Shown here one piece after another: positions 8,147 to 17,346 of a stretch of DNA of 64,000 nt. Each line of letters opens with the position of its first letter. Within the stretch, counting starts at the first letter, position 1. A program made the translations under genes and the position numbers. Source of the stretch: Paraburkholderia sp. HP33-1 (GTDB lineage Bacteria; Pseudomonadota; Gammaproteobacteria; Burkholderiales; Burkholderiaceae); contig NZ_JAJEJR010000001.1 in NCBI RefSeq assembly GCF_021390595.1, positions 1,178,001-1,242,000 of the forward strand. Reading direction: 5' to 3'. The notes under the pieces were generated by a model. The model made no database searches, was not told the origin of the DNA, and saw nothing but the letters and a program-made list of their open reading frames with translations.

Positions 8147-11100
8147 GTGGCCCACTCCTTCAGACGGTCGGAAAAATTGTCCTCCAACGACGCAACCCCT
8201 GACACCCTCGCTGACAATCCCCACGGCAACAACCTGAGCAGCAGCCAAAGCCAGGGCACGATCCGCATCCGCGGCGCGCGCCAGCACAACCTGAAAAACG
8301 TCGACCTCGATGTACGCACCGGTGAAATGACGGTCGTCACCGGGCCGTCTGGCTCGGGCAAGTCGAGTCTCGTGTTCGACACGCTGTACGCGGAAGGCCA
8401 GCGCCGCTACGTCGAAACCTTCAGCGCGTACGCCCGCCAGTTCCTCGACCGGATGGACCGGCCGCAGGTCGACCGCGTCGACGGCGTGCCCCCCGCCATC
8501 GCGATCGACCAGACCAACCCGGTGCGCAGCTCGCGCTCCACGGTCGGCACGATGACCGAACTCAACGACCACCTGAAGCTGTTGTACGCGCGCGCAGCCG
8601 AGCTGTTCGACCGCCAGAGCGCGCACCTCGTGCGGCACGACACGCCCGAGACGATCTACGCGGAACTGCTTGAACGCACCGTGCAGGAGGAGCCGCGGCT
8701 CGTCGTCACGTTCCCGGTCGAGCTGCCTGAGTCGGCGTCCGAGCAGGAGGTCGAGCAATGGCTGTCGGCGAGCGGCTATACGCGCGTGCAGGCGCAGCGC
8801 GAAGTCGATTCGCCGACCGGCAAGCGCAAGCTGCTCGACGTCGTCGCCGACCGCTTCCGGCTGCGCTCGGTAGATAAAGCGCGCGCGATCGAGGCGATCG
8901 AGGCATCGCTGAAGCGCGGCGGCGGGCGCGTCAATATCTATGTGCTGCCGGCCGCGTCGGATGAGCCGCAGGGCGAAAACGCCGAGCCGCGCATCTGGCG
9001 ATTCTCCACCGGCCTGCACAGCCCCGAAAGCGATTTGCGCTACGCCGATCCGCAGCCGGCGTTGTTCTCGTTCAACTCGGCCTATGGCGCGTGCGACGCC
9101 TGCCGCGGTTTCGGCCGCGTGATCGGCGTCGACCTCGGCCTCGTGATTCCGGACGCCCGCAAGACGCTGCGCGAAGGTGCGGTCAAGCCAATGCAGACGC
9201 CCGCGTGGAAAGAGTGTCAGGACGATCTGATGCGCTACGCGGCGAAGGCCGACATCCGCCGCGACACGCCGTGGGGCGAACTGAGCGAGCGCGAGCGTAA
9301 CTGGGTCATCAACGGCTCGCCGGACTGGAACGGCAAGTGGCAGACGCATTGGTACGGCGTCAAACGCTTTTTCGACTATCTCGAATCGAAGGCGTACAAG
9401 ATGCATATCCGCGTGTTGCTGTCGAAGTACCGCAGCTACACGCCTTGCGAAACCTGCGGCGGCGCGCGTCTGAAAACCGAATCGTTGTTGTGGCGCCTCG
9501 GCAGCAAGGCGAACGCGAACGAGGTGCTCGCGCCCGCGCAACGCTTCATGCCGCGCGGCGTAGCGTGGTCGCGCTCGCAGCTCGAAGCGTTGCCGGGCCT
9601 GACCGTGCACGACCTGATGCTGATGCCGATCGAGCGCATCCGCCGTTTCTTCGACGACATCACGCTGCCGAGCGCCTTGCTCGACGACGCGCTGAAGCTG
9701 CTGCTCGCCGAGGTGCGCACACGCCTCAAATATCTATGCGACGTCGGCCTCGGCTATCTGACGCTCGACCGGCAAAGCCGCACGCTGTCGGGCGGCGAGG
9801 TGCAGCGCATCAACCTGACCACGGCGCTCGGCACGTCGCTGACCAAGACGCTGTTCGTGCTCGACGAGCCGAGCATCGGCCTCCATCCGCGTGACCTGAA
9901 CCGCATCGTCGAGGCGATGCACCGGCTGCGCGACGCGGGCAATACGCTCGTCGTGGTCGAGCACGATCCGTCGGTGATGCTCGCGGCGGACCGGCTGATC
10001 GACATGGGGCCGGGGCCGGGCGAGCGCGGCGGCTCGATCATTTTCGACGGCGCGCCCGAGACGATCCGTTCGTCCGGCACGCTGACCGGCGAATACCTCG
10101 GCGGGCGGCGCCACGTTGCCGATGCCGCCCACTGGTCGCGTCGTCCGGTCGATGCGGGCACGCCGCGCATCGTGCTCGAAGGCGCGAGCGAACACAATCT
10201 GCGCGACGTCACGGTGGAGATTCCGCTGCAGCGGCTCGTCTGCGTGACCGGCGTGTCGGGCTCCGGCAAATCGACGCTGCTGCAGGACGTGCTGTATCCG
10301 GCCATGGCGCGCCACTTCGGCCTCGCCACCGAAGCGCCGGGCGCGTTCAGGGCGCTGAAGGGCGCGGACCAGGTCACGGACGTCGTGTTCGTCGACCAGT
10401 CGCCGATCGGCAAGACCGCGCGCTCGAATCCGGCCAGCTACGTCGGCGCGTTCGACGAAATCCGCAAGCTGTTCGCAAAGGCGTCGCTCGCGCAGCAGCG
10501 CGGCTATGGCCCCGGCATGTTCAGCTTCAACTCGGGCGACGGCCGCTGCCCGACCTGCGGCGGCTCGGGCTTCGAGCGCATCGAAATGCAGTTCCTGAGC
10601 GACGTGTACCTGCGCTGTCCCGATTGCGACGGGCGTCGTTATCGCGCGGAAATCCTCGAAGTGAAGATCGAACGAGGGGAGCCGGCGCGCGCGTTGAGCA
10701 TTGCCGACGTGCTCGAGCTGACCGTCAGCGAGGCCGCCGCCTACTTTGCGAAGGACGCCGAAGTATTGCGCGTGCTGCAGCCGATCGTCGACGTCGGGCT
10801 CGAATACGTGAAGCTCGGCCAGCCTGTGCCGACGCTGTCGGGTGGCGAAGCGCAGCGGCTCAAGCTGGCGGGCTTTCTCGCGGAATCGGCGCAGGCGCGT
10901 GGCACGCGCGGCGCGAAGCAGGCGGTCGCGCAGCGTCTGTTCATGTTCGACGAACCGACCACGGGTCTGCATTTCGACGACATCGCGAAGCTGATGCGGG
11001 CGTTCGGCAAGCTGCTCGCTAGCGGTCATTCGCTGATCGTGATCGAGCACAATCTCGACGTGATCCGCGCGGCCGACTGGATCATCGACCTTGGTCCCGA

Positions 11101-14100
11101 AGGCGGTGACGGCGGCGGACGCGTGCTATGCGCGGGAACGCCGGACGAAGTGAAAGCGTGTGCCGAATCGCATACCGGCGAGGCGCTGCTGCAGTACGAC
11201 CGCGCGATGGACACCGCAGCCGCAGCGGAGCCTCAGGGCATTCCGCTCCAGAAGGCGTTGAGCGCGGCCCGCGCGCGTCGCGCGATCGAAGGCGAGGACG
11301 TCGTGCGCATCGTCAACGCGCGCGAGCACAACCTGAAGGCGCTCGACGTCGACATTCCGCACGGCAAGTTCAACGTGATCACCGGCGTGTCGGGCTCCGG
11401 CAAATCGACGCTCGCGTTCGACATCCTGTTCCACGAAGGTCAGCGGCGCTACCTCGAATCGTTGAACGCGTATGCGCGCTCGATCGTGCAACCGGCCGGC
11501 CGGCCCGAAGTCGATGCGGTGTACGGCATCCCGCCGACCGTCGCGATCGAGCAGCGGCTGTCGCGCGGCGGCCGCAAGAGTACCGTCGCGACGACCTCGG
11601 AAGTGTGGCACTTCCTGCGTCTCCTGTACGTGAAGCTCGGCTTGCAGCACTGCATTCACGACGGCACGCCGGTCACGTCGCAAAGCGCCGAATCGATTGC
11701 GGCGCAGTTGCTGCGCGATCACAAGGGGCAGCATGTCGGCTTCCTCGCGCCGCTCGTCGTGAACCGCAAGGGCGTCTACACCGACCTCGCGAAGTGGGCG
11801 AAGGCGCGCGGCAATACGCATCTGCGTGTGGACGGGGAGTTCGTACCGGTCGATCCGTGGCCGAAGCTCGACCGCTTCCGCGAGCACACGATCGAGCTGC
11901 CGGTCGCGGACCTCGTCGTATCGGCCGATCACGAAGCCGAGCTGCGCGAAGCGCTCGAACAGACGCTCGATATCGGGAAGGGCGTCATGCATCTGCTCGC
12001 GCCGCTCGACGGCCTGCACGACGCGATCAACGGCGGCCGTTCCACCGCGAAGCTCGGCGGCGTGAAGGTGCTGTCGACGAAGCGCGCGTGCCCGGTGTGC
12101 GGCACGAGCTACCCGGAGCTCGATCCGCGCATGTTCTCGTACAACAGCAAGCATGGCTGGTGCACGAGCTGCGTCGGCACGGGGCTGTCGCTCACGCGCG
12201 AACAACGCGCCGCGTACGACGACACGATCGTCGTCGACGACAATCGCGGCCGCGAACAGAGCCTGCCGTCGGAGGAGCAGGAACCGGAAGGACTCGTCGA
12301 CGAGCCGTGTCCCGATTGCGCGGGCACGCGTCTGAATCCGGTCGCTCGCGCGGTTACGTTCGACTCGCAGGCGATCGTCGACGTCGCGCAATGGACCGTG
12401 TCCGACACGCGCGCGTGGATCGATACGCTGCACATGACGGGCCGCGACGCCGAAATCGCGCGTGACGTGGTCAGCGAAATCGGCAGCCGGCTGCAGTTCC
12501 TGGAGGAAGTCGGGCTCGGCTATCTGAGCCTCGATCGCGCGGCGCCGAGTTTGTCGGGCGGCGAAGCGCAGCGCATCCGGCTTGCCGCGCAGCTCGGCAG
12601 CAACCTGCAGGGCGTGTGCTACGTGCTCGACGAGCCGACCATCGGCTTGCATCCGCGCGACAACCAGATCCTGCTGAACGCGTTGCGCAAGCTCGGCGAC
12701 AAAGGCAATACGCTCGTCGTCGTCGAGCATGACGAAGATACGATCCGGCGCGCCGATCACATCATCGATATCGGGCCGGGCGCAGGCAAGCGCGGCGGCA
12801 CGCTGATCGCGCAGGGCAACGTCGCGGACCTGTCCGCGCAGCCCGATTCGCTGACCGGGCGCTTCCTCGCGCAGCCGATCGTGCATCCGCTGCAGCCGCG
12901 TCGCGAAGTCGTCGGGCAGGGCAAGCGCGCAGCCGCGGTGCCGGAGAACTGGCTGACCGTGCATGGCGGCAAGCTCCATAACCTGCGCGACGTGACGGTC
13001 GGTATTCCGCTCGCGCGGCTCGTCGCGGTGACGGGCGTCAGCGGCTCGGGCAAGTCGACGCTCGCGCGCGACGTCCTGATGACCAATCTGCTCGATGCGG
13101 TCGGGCGCTCTGTGTTGTCGTCGCCGGCCACGCGCCGCGCTCGCGCGGCCGCCGAGGAGAAGCCGGCCGCGAACCGGCGCTCGAGCGTGCTCGCGCGCTC
13201 CGCGCCGCGCGCGCCGCTGAATGTCACTCACACGTGGCAGGGCTGCGACTCGGTGACCGGCTGGGAAAGCATCGACCGTGTGCTCGAAGTCGATCAGACG
13301 CCGATCGGCAAAACGCCGCGGTCGTGTCCCGCAACCTACATCGGCGTGTGGGATTCGATCCGCAAGCTGTTCGCGGGCACGCTGGAGGCACGCGCGCGCG
13401 GTTATACGGCATCGCGTTTCTCGTTCAATACCGGCGACGGCCGCTGCCCCGCGTGCGAGGGCCAGGGCGTGCGCACGATCGGCATGAGCTTCCTGCCCGA
13501 CGTGAAGGTGCCGTGCGACGTTTGCCACGGCCAGCGCTTCAATCCCGAGACGCTCGCGGTCACGTGGCGCGGCAAGAACATCGGCGACGTGCTGACCATG
13601 GAGATCGACGAAGCGGTCGAGTTCTTCGCGTCGATCACGAACATCGGGCATCCGCTGCAACTGATGAAGGACGTCGGGCTCGGCTATCTGACGCTCGGCC
13701 AGCCGTCGCCGACGCTGTCGGGCGGCGAGGCGCAGCGCATCAAGCTCGTCACCGAGCTGAGCAAGGTGCGCGACGACATCACGCGGCGCGGCCAGAAGCC
13801 GCCGCACACGCTGTACGTGCTCGACGAGCCGACGGTCGGCCTGCATATGGCGGACGTCGCAAAGCTGATTCGCGTGCTGCACCGTCTCGTGGATGGCGGG
13901 CATAGCGTGGTGGTCATCGAGCACGATCTCGACGTGATCGCCGAGGCGGACTGGATCATCGACCTCGGTCCGGAGGGCGGGGTAGGCGGCGGGACGATCG
14001 TCGCCGCGACGGATCCCGAAAGCTTGTCGCGCGTCGTCGCGAGTCATACGGGTGCCGCCTTGCGGCCGGTGCTCGCGCGCACGGCGGCCACGGCGACGCT

Positions 14101-14125
14101 GGCCGGCGAAGGGACGCATGGTTGA
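8147..14125 (+). CDS. Double-length UvrA-type excinuclease ATPase (tandem UvrA)
   Basis: At 1992 residues this is about twice the size of a standard UvrA (~940-950). It is two UvrA units in tandem, giving four ABC modules. Walker A motifs lie at residues ~66 (GPSGSGKSS), ~702, ~1080 and ~1630 (each GVSGSGKST). There are four LSGGE signatures, and zinc-finger Cys pairs in each unit (CDAC, CETC, CPTC, CPDC; then CPVC, CTSC, CPDC, CPAC, CDVC). UvrA loads UvrB on damaged DNA in nucleotide excision repair. A fused version would act as an intramolecular dimer; double-length homologues are known in Burkholderiales, usually besides a normal uvrA. The start is a GTG at 8147; a TTG at 8177 is an alternative. 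A perfect LexA box precedes it. Confidence 0.92.
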   Translation: MAHSFRRSEKLSSNDATPDTLADNPHGNNLSSSQSQGTIRIRGARQHNLKNVDLDVRTGEMTVVTGPSGSGKSSLVFDTLYAEGQRRYVETFSAYARQFLDRMDRPQVDRVDGVPPAIAIDQTNPVRSSRSTVGTMTELNDHLKLLYARAAELFDRQSAHLVRHDTPETIYAELLERTVQEEPRLVVTFPVELPESASEQEVEQWLSASGYTRVQAQREVDSPTGKRKLLDVVADRFRLRSVDKARAIEAIEASLKRGGGRVNIYVLPAASDEPQGENAEPRIWRFSTGLHSPESDLRYADPQPALFSFNSAYGACDACRGFGRVIGVDLGLVIPDARKTLREGAVKPMQTPAWKECQDDLMRYAAKADIRRDTPWGELSERERNWVINGSPDWNGKWQTHWYGVKRFFDYLESKAYKMHIRVLLSKYRSYTPCETCGGARLKTESLLWRLGSKANANEVLAPAQRFMPRGVAWSRSQLEALPGLTVHDLMLMPIERIRRFFDDITLPSALLDDALKLLLAEVRTRLKYLCDVGLGYLTLDRQSRTLSGGEVQRINLTTALGTSLTKTLFVLDEPSIGLHPRDLNRIVEAMHRLRDAGNTLVVVEHDPSVMLAADRLIDMGPGPGERGGSIIFDGAPETIRSSGTLTGEYLGGRRHVADAAHWSRRPVDAGTPRIVLEGASEHNLRDVTVEIPLQRLVCVTGVSGSGKSTLLQDVLYPAMARHFGLATEAPGAFRALKGADQVTDVVFVDQSPIGKTARSNPASYVGAFDEIRKLFAKASLAQQRGYGPGMFSFNSGDGRCPTCGGSGFERIEMQFLSDVYLRCPDCDGRRYRAEILEVKIERGEPARALSIADVLELTVSEAAAYFAKDAEVLRVLQPIVDVGLEYVKLGQPVPTLSGGEAQRLKLAGFLAESAQARGTRGAKQAVAQRLFMFDEPTTGLHFDDIAKLMRAFGKLLASGHSLIVIEHNLDVIRAADWIIDLGPEGGDGGGRVLCAGTPDEVKACAESHTGEALLQYDRAMDTAAAAEPQGIPLQKALSAARARRAIEGEDVVRIVNAREHNLKALDVDIPHGKFNVITGVSGSGKSTLAFDILFHEGQRRYLESLNAYARSIVQPAGRPEVDAVYGIPPTVAIEQRLSRGGRKSTVATTSEVWHFLRLLYVKLGLQHCIHDGTPVTSQSAESIAAQLLRDHKGQHVGFLAPLVVNRKGVYTDLAKWAKARGNTHLRVDGEFVPVDPWPKLDRFREHTIELPVADLVVSADHEAELREALEQTLDIGKGVMHLLAPLDGLHDAINGGRSTAKLGGVKVLSTKRACPVCGTSYPELDPRMFSYNSKHGWCTSCVGTGLSLTREQRAAYDDTIVVDDNRGREQSLPSEEQEPEGLVDEPCPDCAGTRLNPVARAVTFDSQAIVDVAQWTVSDTRAWIDTLHMTGRDAEIARDVVSEIGSRLQFLEEVGLGYLSLDRAAPSLSGGEAQRIRLAAQLGSNLQGVCYVLDEPTIGLHPRDNQILLNALRKLGDKGNTLVVVEHDEDTIRRADHIIDIGPGAGKRGGTLIAQGNVADLSAQPDSLTGRFLAQPIVHPLQPRREVVGQGKRAAAVPENWLTVHGGKLHNLRDVTVGIPLARLVAVTGVSGSGKSTLARDVLMTNLLDAVGRSVLSSPATRRARAAAEEKPAANRRSSVLARSAPRAPLNVTHTWQGCDSVTGWESIDRVLEVDQTPIGKTPRSCPATYIGVWDSIRKLFAGTLEARARGYTASRFSFNTGDGRCPACEGQGVRTIGMSFLPDVKVPCDVCHGQRFNPETLAVTWRGKNIGDVLTMEIDEAVEFFASITNIGHPLQLMKDVGLGYLTLGQPSPTLSGGEAQRIKLVTELSKVRDDITRRGQKPPHTLYVLDEPTVGLHMADVAKLIRVLHRLVDGGHSVVVIEHDLDVIAEADWIIDLGPEGGVGGGTIVAATDPESLSRVVASHTGAALRPVLARTAATATLAGEGTHG

Positions 14126-14261
14126 AATGAAGTGACGCGCGCTGGCGCGGCAGTGCCTCATAGCCTGCCCGCCACGCGCGATTGCTGCGCCGCATTCAAT
14201 CATTTGGCAATGGACTGACGTGGCAAATGCGTGCGATTAAATCATACGAAAGCGGCCGGCG

Positions 14262-14281
14262 ATGTTTCAATTTAGAAACAT
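14262..14281. repeat. Palindrome ATGTTTC-N6-GAAACAT
   Basis: Seven-base perfect inverted arms are separated by AATTTA. The right arm is also the start of a 15-base direct repeat found again at 14435. The form fits a dimeric regulator operator; the binding protein is unknown. Confidence 0.6.
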
Positions 14282-14434
14282 TTTTGAACGCGCGATAAAT
14301 CTGCATTTGAATATTAATTTTCGGCGCAGAAGAATTGCAACAGATACGCCTAATGTCGAAGGCAATAAATTCCCGCTTTGCGAATAAAATGCCAAATTGC
14401 GAGAGCATTATCGGGTGATTAGCCGTTCATGATT

Positions 14435-14449
14435 GAAACATTTTTGAAC
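14435..14449. repeat. Second copy of GAAACATTTTTGAAC
   Basis: This is a 15-base exact repeat of 14275-14289, exactly 160 bases downstream in the same orientation. Because 160 bases is close to 15 helical turns, both copies may face the same side of the helix. Confidence 0.55.
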
Positions 14450-14819
14450 CGTGCAAGAAACGTACTCGGCGGCGCGAATCAGTGCACTTCGCATTATCTG
14501 CAACTCTCTCTGAATGCGTAAGAGTGCCGTCCATCAAGGCCTGGCGGTAAGATATCGACACCAACACCAGAGCGGCCATGCAGCAGTAGTCTGCCACGTC
14601 GAGATGCTCATATCGAATGCACCATCACAGTTTTCCTCAGACATTAATTTTCGCGATGAAAACTGTTTTTCAAATTTACTCCGGCTGGCCATTCCGCTAA
14701 CATCACGGTTAATCCTTTATGCGGCGTAAGTCTGCTATTCCGCCGAATAACGCATTCTCTCGTTCCGTCTGGTCACGGGGCATTGGGGTCCGCAACGTAT
14801 GAACGTTTGGGGGAAGATC

Positions 14820-15812
<993 letters not shown>

Positions 15813-15928
15813 CATGTATCTTTAGCATGTGATTGGGCGCTCGCGCCGCGAGCGCGCCTCGTTTGTCGGACGCGGCCGCGATAGCGGTCGTAGCTTCGCT
15901 GGCCAGCCTTTTTATGAGCACAGTGGCG

Positions 15929-16480
15929 ATGGGCAACAGGGTCATGGCGACGGCATTGCCGGAGGTGAAACTGATCGAGCCGGAAGTGTTTGTCGACGAG
16001 CTCGGTTTCTGTTTCGAGAGTTTCAGCGCGGACGAGTTTTCGGACGACGTCGCGCAGGGGTTCAACTTCGTGCAGGACCGCCATTTGCGCGCGGTGCATC
16101 GCGTGCTGCGCGGCTTGCACTATCAGGTGCAGCGCCCTCAGGGACGGCTGCTGCGGGTCGTGCGCGGCGAGATCTACGACGTCGCGGTCGACGTGCGCCT
16201 GAACTCGCCGAACTTCGGCAAATGGATCGGCCAGTATCTGAGCGAAGCCAACCAGTGGCAGATCTGGGTACCACCCGGTTTCGCGCACGGCTTCGTCGTG
16301 CTTTCCGACGTCGCCGAGTGCGTGTGGAAAACCACCGAATACTGGTTTCCCGAGCTCGAACGCTGCCTCCTGTGGTCGGATCCCGACATCGGCATCGAGT
16401 GGCCGATCGACTTTGAGCCGATCCTCGGCAGCAAGGATGCGGCCGGCCGGCGTCTCTACGAAGCCGAAAACATCGAGTGA
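15929..16480 (+). CDS. dTDP-4-dehydrorhamnose 3,5-epimerase family protein
   Basis: From the ATG at 15929 the protein has 183 residues, the normal RmlC size, and puts six residues before the conserved ATALPEVKLIEP. Upstream in-frame starts (15833 TTG, 15914) would add an unusual extension. RmlC cupin motifs are present: FCFESF, VLRGLHYQ with catalytic His64, VAVDVR, and WVPPGFAHGFVVLS with His120. At the position of the second catalytic residue (Tyr132 in the Mycobacterium tuberculosis enzyme, 13 residues after the AHGF His), this protein has Trp133 in ECVWKTTEYW. It may be a 3-epimerase or have altered activity. The gene is isolated: no rfbA, rfbB or rfbD is next to it. Confidence 0.82.
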   Translation: MGNRVMATALPEVKLIEPEVFVDELGFCFESFSADEFSDDVAQGFNFVQDRHLRAVHRVLRGLHYQVQRPQGRLLRVVRGEIYDVAVDVRLNSPNFGKWIGQYLSEANQWQIWVPPGFAHGFVVLSDVAECVWKTTEYWFPELERCLLWSDPDIGIEWPIDFEPILGSKDAAGRRLYEAENIE

Positions 16481-16742
16481 TTGGCTTTTCTTGCGACGCT
16501 TACGGGCGATTCCTGCAATTTGACGCTTTATGCTTTGGATGCCGAATCATCGTGCGAGCTGTATCGGCACGGCGACGTCGCCAGCATGCGGCGGTTCGCA
16601 GCCGATCGCGCGTGCGGCTTGAAGCGGTGCCGCAAACGTTTTCGGCATGCGGGGAAAAGAAGCGAAGAGAGGCGGGTCGAAGCGCCCGATGCGTTGGCAA
16701 CTATTGCAACAGGCCGCGGCAAGTATTGCAACGACTGAAGCG

Positions 16743-16904
16743 TCAGCGTCGGATCAAGCCCATCAACAGGGTGACGAGGAAGATCACGACGAAGATGAAG
16801 AACAACACCTTGGCGATTTCGGTTGCGCCCGCGGCAATGCCTCCAAAGCCGAACACGGCGGCGATGATGGCAATGATGAAGAAAATCACAGCGTATCGAA
16901 GCAT
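16743..16904 (-). CDS. DUF1328 small membrane protein (YtjA family)
   Basis: This 53-residue protein reads on the minus strand from an ATG at 16904, with GGAGG 5 bases upstream. It has two hydrophobic helices, [20 protein letters not shown] and [20 protein letters not shown], separated by the glycine-rich [10 protein letters not shown] and ending in IRR. This is the classic DUF1328 pattern. These are abundant inner-membrane micropeptides of unknown function, often stress-inducible. It converges on the rfbC-like gene. Confidence 0.9.
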   Translation of the reverse strand: MLRYAVIFFIIAIIAAVFGFGGIAAGATEIAKVLFFIFVVIFLVTLLMGLIRR

Positions 16905-17020
16905 GGTGCCTCCACCGGTGGATTGTTGAACCGACGTCTGAACGGCAACCCGTTGCGTACGTTACGCGCCTTCACGGGTGAGATGCCGGCGAGCGGAATT
17001 CAGCAATAGGTGTGCCACCG

Positions 17021-17043
17021 ATTCATTCGCGCCAACGTTTGCG
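17021..17043 (+). repeat. Upstream bcs repeat, copy 1
   Basis: An ATTCA...GCGCCAACGTTTGCG element. The core AACGTTTGCG (17034-17043) recurs exactly at 17086-17095, and the flanks are also similar. It is a candidate binding site for a regulator of the cellulose operon. Confidence 0.55.
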
Positions 17044-17070
17044 GGATGCTTCGCGGCACGCGAAAACGCG

Positions 17071-17095
17071 ATTCAATTCCGCGCTAACGTTTGCG
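17071..17095 (+). repeat. Upstream bcs repeat, copy 2
   Basis: An ATTCA...GCGCTAACGTTTGCG element. Its core lies 52 bases (about five helical turns) downstream of copy 1, in the same orientation, ~250 bases before bcsB. Confidence 0.55.
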
Positions 17096-17346
17096 CTCGC
17101 ATGAGCGCACGCGCAACGGGTCGGCATTGCTACGGACAACGTAGAACGGGTCCCGCCTTACCCACGAATTCCGCTCAAGATTTCGTCTGATCTTCCGTAT
17201 ACAGACAATAGCGGGCCGCTGCTTGTGCTGTGCTGTGTGAATCGCGCGCCAGGCAGTCCGTATTCCCACTTCGCGCGCTCGCGCGCCAGACCGGATTCGC
17301 ACCTTAGTCGACGCGCCCGGTCGAGGTCCAACAAACTGAGCTGTTC

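Larger units (their letters stand above)
14126..14819. other. AT-rich intergenic region with repeats upstream of the GlxA-type regulator
   Basis: The region has a markedly lower GC content than its flanks and no credible gene. It contains a 20-base palindrome (14262-14281), a 15-base direct repeat (14275-14289 and 14435-14449) and a repeated ATTAATTTTCG (14313-14323 and 14643-14653). It looks like a regulatory region, or DNA bound by an AT-preferring nucleoid protein. Confidence 0.55.
16905..17346. other. Intergenic region upstream of the bcs operon
   Basis: It separates the minus-strand DUF1328 gene from bcsB, so it should hold two divergent promoters. The main visible structure is an imperfect ~24-base direct repeat (17021-17043 and 17071-17095). 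No gene was found. Confidence 0.6.

Noticed and set aside
11126..14203. 1025-codon minus-strand frame
   Set aside because: It is antisense to the UvrA gene, whose Walker and signature motifs decide the strand.
14514..14729. 71-codon frame in the AT-rich spacer
   Set aside because: No ribosome site, no domain and a composition like the flanking noncoding DNA.
16481..16738. 85-codon plus-strand frame after the rfbC-like gene
   Set aside because: No motifs or ribosome site, and it abuts the convergent DUF1328 gene.
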